Source: Molanna angustata
Lineage: Eukaryota; Arthropoda; Insecta; Trichoptera; Molannidae
Length of the DNA: 64,000 bases
Direction of reading: 5' to 3'
Assembly (NCBI GenBank): GCA_963576475.1
Contig: OY754975.1
Coordinates: 18,299,381 to 18,363,380 of the forward strand
Shown here in pieces: positions 55,649-64,000 of the stretch. The number at the start of each line of letters is the position of its first letter. Positions within the stretch are counted from its first letter, which is position 1. A model generated the notes under the pieces. That model was given only the letters and a program-made list of their open reading frames with translations, was not told the origin of the DNA and ran no database searches. A program made the position numbers and the translations under genes.

Positions 55649-57012
55649 GCCTTTTTTTGTCCATTGTTGCTCAAAATTGTATATTTTTTGTTTTTATATG
55701 ATTATGATGTAATAATAATGGTTTTATTTCTTTATTTAATAATGTTCTGTATACTTTCTGATATGAATATAAATAGCATTAATATCATAATAAATAAAAT
55801 ATATATAATTGTAAATAAAGCGTTTTATTTAATATTTGTACTTAATACATAATTGTCGAAGTATTTTAATTTCAAAGACTTTAAATGGACATTTTTAAAA
55901 TACACAATTACATTTGAAAAAGTCAACGATTTAATAATATGTAAGACTAATTCCAAAAAGAAACTTAAATAGGTATATAAAACTAATGAAATAGCATATG
56001 AGATTCTAGTCGCAGTGAAAAACAAATGTTTTCCAAGACAATAGTTTTATCGAATAGACAACATTTAATTCCCTTAGTCATCGTTTTTTTTCAACGTATT
56101 AACACTTTTTCTTGAACCCTCTTCAGAGACGAGTTTCTTAGTTTCATTTCTGTTAATTTGGTCCACACCATTTTTCATGCCCTTCTCCCGTGGGAAATTA
56201 AGTCTTTATATAACTTATAATATTATATAAGTAATTTTTGTCTATTCTTTTAAGTTTTTTCGGCAATAACTCAGTTTTTTTTTCGTAATATTTAAAGCCA
56301 TTTTCGTAGCGTTAAGTTATTAACCGCCACGAAAGATCAAAGAAAAATGTGATAAGGATTTTTTGGCAAAAAAATATCGGGATAAGTGTATATTTAGAAG
56401 ATACCTATCATGTCGAGAGGGAGGAATTATTAATAAAGCCAAATGCAAATTTTTCGTTTGCACAAAAAATAATATTGTTTTTGTATGATAATTTTAACGC
56501 TGGGGTGATTTCAATGTTTTTTTTTTTGACCGCAGAGTCAAATCATGAGTAAACGAAAAATATAACATTCGTTTCCCTCTGTGCGGTTAATCATTTCCAA
56601 TTATTTTCATCAGATATTTTGTTTTGTTTTTTCAAATGCCCACAATATTTCATTCATCTACCGAATGGAAATTTTTATGCTTCTAACAATTATACAAATA
56701 GATACCTAATGTATATGAAAAAAACGACACTTAATAGTTTACATTTAATTTGTATGAAATGTCTGTTTTACAATAGTTAGATTTATATATGGCATTAAAA
56801 AAAACCTTTTTATGTATATTGTTAGTCCAATTTCTTACAAGGTGAAATAATCGTCCGATTAAAGGAATAAAATACAGAAAAATTATTAATCTAACCACTA
56901 TGTATGTCAAGTACTATTTTTATTATTTTTATTCCCTATTAGTCCGAGAGTTATATAGCAACGCTTTCAATGAGTCATTTTTTAATGGCTGCTTTTTATA
57001 CTTTCTTTTTTA
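55649..57012. other. Unassigned A+T-rich stretch
   Basis: No gene recognised. Open stretches at 55664-55852, 55825-56025 and 56349-56552 lack motifs. Confidence 0.5.
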
Positions 57013-57892
57013 TTTATTTATTCATTTATTTATTTATATAATTTATGCCAACCCGAGCAACGTGAAGTCTCTTAGTTAAATTGGTACAGTACTAATTAAG
57101 TGAGAAATAAATTGATAAAAAATAACATAAAAGAGTAAGAAATATAAAAAAAAAATTACAAAGAGAAAAAAATGAAGAGAGTTTAAAAATAAAAGAATAA
57201 TAAAAATAACACTGATCATAGCAATGAGGAAAAGGAGGTTACGGAAGGATATAGAAGGAATTTAGGAACTATTTGACAAATAAAGTTTTTTTAATTTACC
57301 TTTAAATATTTGAATGGATTGAGATGACGTTACTTCATCACTTAGGCCATTCCATAGTCTAGCTGATTGTACTTGAAAAGAGGAGCTGAAAACTTCTGTA
57401 TTGTGAATGGGGATAGCTAGTGTAGTACGTTCAGCAGATCGAAGGGATAGGCCGTGACTTGACAAGAAAACGACGTTATTTTTTAAATATTGTGGTGAAT
57501 AGGGATCATAAATAGTCTTATAAAGTAGTGACAGAATGTGAATGTTACGACGATCTCGTATCTTTGGCCAACGAAGTATATTTCTACAAGTCGAAACATG
57601 ATCATATTTTTTAAGATTGTAAATGAACCGTATACAGACATTCTGTAATCGTTCCAGTTTATTTAATAATTCTTGATTGGCATCCAGATAACACACATCA
57701 CCGTAATCAAGCAATGGAAGAAGTAAGGATTGAGCTAATGTAATTTTACAATGTATTGGAAGAAAGTTCTTCAATCTATTGAGAGAATGGATATTATAAA
57801 ACAGAGTTTTAGTGACATGAGAAATCTGTCCATGCCACGAAAGATCTTCATCAAAAAGAATACCAAGATTTTTCACCATTTTTTTTATTGAA
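57013..57892 (-). mobile_element. CR1-like LINE, ORF2 C-terminal half and 3' end
   Basis: The minus-strand coding part (57892-57262) is open and reads MVKNLGILFDEDLSWHGQI, LAQSLLLPLLDYGDVCYLD, NVCIRFIYNLKKYDHVS and FQVQSARLWNGLSDEVTSSQ, then IFKGKLKKLYLSNSS and a stop. This is the post-palm region of a CR1/Jockey-type protein: thumb, then the R--FIYNL block, then the SARLWN-L terminal block. The 3' UTR matches 23177 and 41474 but lacks ~48 bases that contain the conserved hairpin. The upstream RT is cut off by the family T element at 57893. Confidence 0.85.
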
Positions 57893-58520
57893 TATAGGCA
57901 TGAAAAAGTTAAGTCTGGCACCTGGGAGTGGTTGCGTTCACCAGTGCGCATCCTCTTTATAAGTGGAAATTGCAAATTTTAACATTATTCCAATATGGCA
58001 AGACCTATCACATTTCGGAAAATCGGCGCGCCTACAATCGGTGACGTCACGCCAGATATAAAATACGCGGCGGGCCGATCATCGGCATTCAAGTTCGTTC
58101 CTGCCTACCAGCTACTCGCCTGACCGGAATTCGTAACGGCCCAGCCACGTTCCTGTAGTCGTTTAAATTTATCGAGTTTTAATAATTATAATTTATAGTC
58201 TTCGCAAAATATCAGTACTGTGTGTAATTTACTTTGTGAATAAATCCAGTAAGTTTAATTTTTTGAGTTCTTATTTATATGCTTATTTTAATACCCAATT
58301 CTATTGTCAGTTACAGTCGTGCATGGTTAAAGAACACGCAGAAGTATTTAGCCGATCAACTGGTTCGATCCCAGAAGTCGAGCTCCTCATAAAGACACCC
58401 TCTGCACGGCCGTAGTAACACCAATATAATTTGTAATTTTTTGTTATTTGTACCAATAAAATGTATCCGTTTCTGAAATATGTACTTACTGTTACTGAAA
58501 TATGTAAAAAAATAATAAAA
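57893..58520. mobile_element. Family T element, second copy, interrupted
   Basis: 57893-57985 matches the left arm of 21819-22149 (TATTGAATATAGGCATGAAA, GTTCACCAGTGCGCATCC). 58435-58520 matches the sequence that follows that arm (ATTTGTACC-ATAAA, CTGTTACTGAAATATGTAAA). The part between (57990-58430) is foreign. CCAATAT occurs on both sides of it. The right arm is missing. Confidence 0.75.
57990..58430. other. Inserted promoter-like cassette (possible solo LTR)
   Basis: GC-rich first part (GAAAATCGGCGCGCC, GGTGACGTCACGCC) with TATAAAATA at ~58058-58066 and an Inr-like CATTCAAGTTC ~30 bases downstream, then AATAAA near 58240. This layout (enhancer-like CRE site, TATA, initiator, poly(A) signal) suits an LTR. 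The last ~110 bases (58310-58420), with TGGTTAAAGA and GGTTCGATCCC, look SINE-like. Assignment is tentative. Confidence 0.4.
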
Positions 58521-58639
58521 AAAGAAGACAATTTTTTTTTCAGAAATCTTCCCGGGTTTACGCTGTCCAAATAATCAAGTTGCATTGTTATTAGATGGAT
58601 GTTACAAGAGCAGAAAAAACTTTTTGTCGTCAAGAATCA

Positions 58640-59095
58640 AAAGGATGCTGAAAGTATGATAGAAATACTTCTATATAAATATAGTACGGCGAAGATGTCT
58701 GAAACGCTGGACACCTTTGAAAGAAAGGTACTACGTAGAATATGGGGGCCCGTGAAGGATGGCGATGAATGACGAATTAGACGCAACGATGAGTTGTACA
58801 ACATATACCAGACCCCAAGTATCTCAACGCACATGAAATTACTTAGGCTGAGATGGGCTGGACATGTACAACGAATGCCAACCTTACGGGTGCCGAAACG
58901 AATCATGACTGGACACCCGAGTGGGAGAAGAAGGGTAGGAAGACCAAGGCTGCGGTGGGAAGATGAGGTCAGACAGGATGCGGCTCAGCTTCTCCAGGAG
59001 AGGAGCTGGAAAGTGGCAGCAGAGGACAGGATTGGATGGAGGCGAAAGTTAACAGAGGCCAAGGCTCGATTTGGGCTGTAGCGCCATCGAAGAAG
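58640..59095 (+). pseudogene. RTE-like C-terminus, group d copy 4
   Basis: Reads MSETLDTFERKVLRRIWGPV, a TGA where Trp is expected (copy 1 has DEWRI), then RRNDELYNIYQTPSISTHMK, LRWAGHVQRMPTLRVPKRIM, GRRRVGRPRLRWEDEVRQDA and a stop at 59081. Longer than copy 1 at its 5' end by ~80 bases. The 3' end GCGCCATCGAAGAAGAAATA follows. Confidence 0.85.
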
Positions 59096-59689
59096 AAATA
59101 AAGTACGCAAACTCTCTGGAGAAAATAATACATCTTCATATACGTAATTGTACGACAAGTAAATTAAAAAAATAATTAGGACACCCTTTTCACAGTTTTT
59201 ATCACGTTGAAATGAAGATCAAGTTAATTTTAAGTGAACTTAAATGATTAATTAACGATATAAGTAACGCCTTAATATTATGCAACACGTGTAGGAGTCA
59301 CAATTCAAGTTCAGAATTATGAAATTGTTCAATTATATCGAAATATCAAATGATACAAGCAGCAAACAGTTTAAACATGGATTGCCATTGATTGTACACA
59401 GGAAGTTCAGAGCTCTAACTGTCGGTAAGTTAGTTAAATAAACTTGAAGTTAAATAAAAGGGTGTAAAAAATAACTCCCCACGAGCTAACACTGTGCTAT
59501 GTATGTCCAACCATTTCACATAATTATGTGATTCGATTGCAAGGGATTTTGGTTCATTTATTGTCTGTCCCAAATACATTCAGAGTACAGTAGAGAGATC
59601 CTTTAGTATTAAGTGGAGGTATCGTCTCTATAAAACCATTTCAATCGATTCAAAATGCTAATTTTCCTTCAGGCAGATATGTATGTATT
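59096..59689. other. Unassigned A+T-rich stretch
   Basis: Nothing recognised. Confidence 0.5.
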
Positions 59690-59870
59690 TATGTTAGTAT
59701 ATTTTATTTATATGTAAAAAATAAATGCACTTTCTTACATCTAGTATAACCAATAAGCATATTTACAAGCTGAAAAAAAAAATCACACTATGAAAAATAT
59801 AAAAAGAACAAAAAACAAGAAAATATTTAAATTTACACTAAAACACAAATAGATATGTGTTAATCTTAGA
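59690..59870 (-). mobile_element. LINE X 3' end, second copy
   Basis: The reverse complement reads ATTTTCTTGTTTTTTGTTCT, TTCATAGTGTG, CAGCTTGTAAATATGCTTAT, TGGTTATACTAGATGTAAG and TGCATTTATTTTTTACATAT. It is uninterrupted where the copy at 15300-16600 carries an insert. Confidence 0.8.
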
Positions 59871-60429
59871 TTATACAGATACTTAGTCAGCGCAATGAAA
59901 GTATGACAACTAAAACTAAGAACAATGTTCTGAGTTTCACTCGCCCGGCCGTCAATACAGTCATAGAACACATAGTAGTACACGTAAAATCTCTTTTCTA
60001 TGCAGTATACCTACGTACACCTACCTATTCGATTACCGATCTACCGCCTCACATACACACATGTAAATAAAAGTTGTCATACATTTGAATTCGAAATTTA
60101 TATTGCACTTGGCTTCTGTACCTTATAATTCTATGGTGTTAATAAATAAAAAATATGTTACAAACAAATAGATATGCTATAAATAGATATGTTACAAATA
60201 CAAAAAGATATGTAAATACAAATAGATATATTACAAATAGATATGTGTTAGCAGAAAAAGGATACTGAAAACTACAAGTATGTTTAAAAATATTAAGTTC
60301 AGTTTGCCATTGTTGACGGCATTGATATCATTGGTACACGGACATCTTAGGGTTTTATAAAATAAAAAAACTGATTGTTGTTCCATGCAGCTATATACCT
60401 ACCATTTTTAAAAGTAGATCATTTTTATT
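59871..60429. other. Unassigned stretch with a short minisatellite
   Basis: 60160-60250 holds about seven irregular ACAAATAGATATGTT units. Nothing else recognised. Confidence 0.6.
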
Positions 60430-60640
60430 AGTAGGCTGAATGCCGGCTAATCCTTTCACCATCGGAACAGTGTGGCACTGTGCAGGACAACTCACACCTT
60501 CTCTCATGCCCCTTGATTGGAGTTACATGTACACATGAAGACACCGTGACAGCGAAGGAAAGCGGCATACGGGTGGCCGAGCACTGGAGTTTTCTAATTT
60601 GATGGTGTTCCGGACACGGAAAGTAAGTAAGGAAAAGTAG
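60430..60640 (+). repeat. Repeat F, 5' part
   Basis: ATGCCGGCTAATCCTTTCAC and GATGGTGTTCCGGACACGGA (with AAGTAAGTAA) match 27586-27660. Here ~110 bases lie between the two blocks (GTGTGGCACTGTGCAGGACA ... GCACTGGAG); there only ~20 do. Confidence 0.75.
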
Positions 60641-61477
60641 ATCGTTCGGCTGATTAAGTCCTTATCAGATATTGAGACGACTTCGAAGACGAAACTAATT
60701 CAATACACCCTCGAAATGATCCCCGTTTGGAATTCGATACGAAAATATAAATAATCGATATTATAAATCTTATAACTATCACATATTAGTAAAGAATAAT
60801 GTAGACATAAGAGACTTGAGTCCGATAAATAAAGAATTTCTTCGCAGTTTATACACACAATTTCAAGTTATCAAGTAAATAGAATCGTTAGCAATAGCGT
60901 TTTTCCACAGTCCATTAATTTCTGTAATAAAACGAATTAAGGCGCACGTAATGGTCCAAATATAAAGTCATGAGGATTAAAAATCTAATAGTTGGCAATA
61001 ATATCAATTTCTATCATCTACAAAAAAACAAGAAACAAACAAAACAAAATATTATACATTTTCATAAGTAGCTATGTACCTTTCATTACAAAAAATACGT
61101 TTATTTTCCGATAGTTGTCATAATGGGATTCGCAAGTTTTAATTTGACCCCTTCAAAATCACGATTCTTCATCTTCTTTTATATCGTGTCAGTGATACAA
61201 TCAATTAATTTACCAAGTTCTATTGCCTAATATTAAGTTTTCTATGGTGCTCAAATGTGCGCTAGTCTACTGTTCTTCACAGTCACGTATGATTCTCCAT
61301 GCTGTAGAATACTGTGGTATGCTAAATGTGACACCTATTCTCAATTTGTTCAGGTTCAATGAGTCTTCTGATGGAATACATACGAATAACTAGTTTTCTA
61401 TATTCAAGTCAAAGGGTAGTCTATTGTATCGTACTTTTTGTAATAACACTATCTGTATTTGTTTTTACATATTCATA
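60641..61477. other. Unassigned A+T-rich stretch
   Basis: Nothing recognised. Confidence 0.5.
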
Positions 61478-61481
61478 TTAA

Positions 61482-62132
61482 GAGGGTGACTGCTGCCAAC
61501 GTACCTATTTTTTCAATTTGAATTTGCATCATGACTACAAAACGAATAATTTTGAAAAAAATAACCTAGTTAGTTTGGATATTAATAAAGAAAAATATAC
61601 CTTAACTTTTTAATTATGTTCCGTATAAATTCTTGTAGGAAAATAATAAGCATATCCCGATTTTTGACACTTATCTTAAATTTCTAAAAAACTATAAGGT
61701 ATAGAGCATATTATTTTTTTTATAAATTAAAGAAGATCAAAATATTTGGAAAAATACGATGTAATGTTGCATTAATGCATCAGGTTAAGTAAGTAAACAA
61801 AAAAAAACTTTTATTTCGCAATGGCGCTGAATGGAAAATGAATGTTTTTTATGTTTATTTACTAAATCTGAAGCATTAATGCAACGCCACATCATATTTT
61901 TCTAGATATTTTTGTCTTTTTTTAATTGAAAAAAAAAAGTTGAACTAAACGTTGAAAATCATTATGTCATTATTTTTCTATAAGAATTTACACAGAACAT
62001 TATCAAAAAGTAAAAATATATTTTTATTTATTAATACCCAAACTATCTAAATTATTATTTTTCAAAATGATTTGATAATAAATAATGATGGTATATCAAA
62101 TTGAAAAATAGGTACATTGGCAGCAGTCCCCC
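61482..62132. mobile_element. 651-bp foldback element flanked by TTAA (family FB3)
   Basis: Left GAGGGTGACTGCTGCCAACG and right TTGGCAGCAGTCCCCC begin arms that stay complementary almost to the centre (~61800-61850): GTACCTATTTTTTCAATTTG, AATTTTGAAAAAAATAA, AGTTTGGATATTAATAAAGA, AAATTCTTGTAGGAAAATAA and GTTGCATTAATGCATCAG all have inverted partners. TTAA is present at 61478-61481 and 62133-62136. TTAA duplications are known for piggyBac- and Kolobok-type transposases. No ORF. Confidence 0.9.
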
Positions 62133-62374
62133 TTAAGAGATTTACTGTCGTCATTTTTTTTTTAATTTTTGCACCACAGTTCCAAAATTACAAATTGATA
62201 GGACCCCATGCACTACTTTTAGTCCAATGTATTTCTTTCGTCGTTAACATAGGGTTATACGAAAGGGGATTTACAATCTTAACTATAATATTTGTAAATA
62301 ATTTTTTTAAATTTTTTTAATGGAAATATTAGAAGTACCTACCTACATATTTAAATGATATATCGAAAATGCAT

Positions 62375-62600
62375 GCGAATCGGATAGCCTATGAGTTGCG
62401 ACAAGAAGATCTCCTACACCATACCTTGGAGGAAATAGTTAAAAGATCAATTGGTAGAGGGCATCCCCGCCAGGAGTATCTAGAAAACGTCTGCGAGGAT
62501 ATGAAGTAGACCTCCTACACAGATTTGGAGAGAGTCGCTGAATATGGAGCGAAGAGTGCTTCGCTGCTAACCATATCCCAAGATTCAAACCAAAGAAGTA
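62375..62600 (+). pseudogene. Degraded RTE-like C-terminal tail
   Basis: Reads EEIVKRSIGRGHPRQEYLEN, then VCEDMK and a stop, then sequence with repeated stops to CAAACCAAAGAAGTAGA. The IKRS-GRG-PR-EYL pattern resembles the basic tail of RTE-like proteins. Weaker than the other groups. Confidence 0.5.
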
Positions 62601-63044
62601 GATGTTTATATTTCTAAAAAAATAAAATCGACTATCAAAAAACCAAAACAGGATACGAATTATTTTAATTCCAGTATATTGTTAGAAAAAAAACAAAGTA
62701 CTAAATCATTAGAAACAAAGTAGATTTATGGTATTGAAGTAAAGCATAGACGATCATCCTTAACAAAAGAGGAAAGTTTTAAGTATTCAAAATGTTATAT
62801 TTAAGACGTCCAAGAATTACGTAAGCTGAGTGGAAAGAATATTAAATGCGAAAATTTCTGAAGAAAGTTTTTGTACAGAGCTTTCCAGTTGCTTGAGATT
62901 ACCATAAATACGAGTTTATCCGGAAAAGCCCTAAGTATGACGACCAAAGGAAAAGGATTCAAATCCTTGACGCATGAAAATTCAGGGAATGAAGTTTAAA
63001 TATTTTTAACTCGGCAGTCATCGCGAAAATCATTCATCGCTGTT
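62601..63044. other. Unassigned stretch
   Basis: Nothing recognised. Confidence 0.5.
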
Positions 63045-63310
63045 AAAACGGCCTTTGTGGCTGAAATGGTTAGGTAAACTACTGCTTACCAATGTATACT
63101 AGCTACATATGATCCGCCTTCATGGCTCAGTTGTCTGACTGCTGATCTGAAGGTCCCGGATTCGATTACCGGTGGACAGTTTTTAATTGTGTTTGTTAGG
63201 GATATCCATTTGAATCATCTCCTTATCCATATCCTTATCATTTCTTGATTTCTTAATTTCTTGATTTCCCGTCGCATTTCTTGATTTATTGATTTCCCGT
63301 CGTATCGTGA
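63045..63310 (+). mobile_element. SINE family B, partial head plus a fuller copy
   Basis: 63048-63085 (GCCTTTGTGGCTGAAATGGT) is a head fragment. 63113-63200 (GCCTTCATGGCTCAGTTGTC, then GATCTGAAGGTCCCGGATTC and GATTACCGGTGGACAGT) is a fuller head with the TTTTAATTGTGTTTGTTAGG body start. 63205-63310 has direct repeats of TTTCTTGATT and GATTTCCCGTCG. Confidence 0.7.
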
Positions 63311-63314
63311 GGCA

Positions 63315-63578
63315 AGGATTTACCATTGCATTGATTCACTCGAAAACAGACGTACTGTATCTGATATGATGCTTCTCCACAATATTATTAATAATAAAAT
63401 TGATTATCCTGCTCTCTTAAATTATATATCTTTCAACATCCCTACCTACACCTGTAGAACTAGACACACTCCTCTTTTCCGTCTTACCACTCAACACACC
63501 AACTATGCTCAACATGCAACAATCTACAGAATCTGTAATACATATTCCTACTATACATTAACTCACTTTGCCAATTAA
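63315..63578 (+). pseudogene. Jockey-like ORF2 C-terminal fragment
   Basis: Reads MLLHNIINNKIDYPALLNYI, then TCRTRHTPLFRLTTQHTNYA, IYRICNTYS and a stop at 63578. It is homologous to the LINE end at 16067-16250 and to 44202-44450. It stops short of the usual end, so it is truncated at its 3' side. Confidence 0.8.
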
Positions 63579-64000
63579 ATATCGACGGGGACTTGACATG
63601 TTATGCAGATGACACAGTTATAATTTTTACATCTGACTCTTGGACAGGAGTATTTAATAGGGCCTCTGTCGGACTTGATAAAATTAAACAATGGTTAGAC
63701 GTTAATCTACTGACACTAAATATTGAAAAAACAAAGTACATGACTTTTAGTATAGACCCTAGACGTCAACCTAAGCTCGACAGCAACTTGACTATACACG
63801 ATTGTACTCGACGTCAAAGTTGCTCCTGCAAGACTCTCAATAGGACAGCGGAAATTAAATACTTAGGTATTTACATTGACAATTTCTTTAGATGGACTGA
63901 ACACATAAACGCAACTGCGAAAAAAATTAGAAAACTTATATATTTATTCAAAAACATTCTTAATATAATGGACCAAAAAACTTTAAAAACTATATATTAT
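63579..64000 (+). pseudogene. LINE reverse transcriptase palm, cut by window edge
   Basis: Reads DGDLTCYADDTVIIFTSDSW, then IKQWLDVNLLTLNIEKTKYM, CSCKTLNRTAEIKYLGIYID and IRKLIYLFKNILNIMDQKTL, still open at the edge. YADDT holds the catalytic Asp pair. The order and spacing follow the RT at 780-1991 (YADDT, then KTKYI, then YLGVIFD), so it is the same clade and 5'-truncated just before YADD. Confidence 0.85.

Overview
The window looks like A+T-rich intergenic DNA from an insect, most likely a moth or butterfly (Lepidoptera). The reasons are the short (TA)GGTACCTAC-type strings scattered throughout, the many tRNA-derived SINEs, the RTE-, CR1- and Jockey-like LINE remnants with (AATA)n or (TATG)n tails, and several foldback MITE-like families. 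I found no host gene, no intact transposon gene, no rRNA, no functional tRNA and no CRISPR array. Nearly everything recognisable is a broken mobile element. All clade names come from motifs read by eye, not from searches.

Layout. 0.3-5.4 kb: a 5'-truncated LINE with a readable reverse transcriptase, a second 3' end of the same family facing it, and a hAT-type transposase split by a 1-kb element. 6.9-12 kb: LINE ends, a 7 x 48-bp tandem array, RTE pieces on alternating strands, and the first two copies of a 180-bp foldback family. 12.6-21 kb: three Thr-tRNA-derived SINEs, an RTE 3' end, a LINE nested in another LINE's 3' UTR, and a 1-kb composite repeat with an inverted shorter copy 1.9 kb away. 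21.8-31.9 kb: a 331-bp inverted-repeat element, a CR1-like 3' end with a conserved hairpin, SINEs of a second family, an internally deleted DNA transposase, and a LINE RNase H/zinc-knuckle end. 35-43.4 kb: RTE-like C-terminal ends, the foldback cluster, a 66-bp tandem array invaded by a CR1 end, and a 294-bp MITE. 44-51.5 kb: a LINE end, a Helitron ORF split by an RTE, a TTA-flanked GC-rich MITE inside a CR1, minisatellites and a compact cluster of hairpins. 52-64 kb: 227-bp and 16-bp tandem arrays, more foldbacks (one 651 bp long, flanked by TTAA), a CR1 coding remnant, a promoter-like cassette inside a MITE, and two out-of-order LINE pieces at the right edge.

No set of genes here works together as a pathway. 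What the window does record is the order of insertions. In at least five places one element interrupts another and the broken element resumes on the far side, which fixes the insertion boundaries. Long near-perfect inverted repeats are unusually frequent and could give double-stranded hairpin transcripts if transcribed; this is inference. Stretches listed as 'other' showed no recognisable gene or repeat family.
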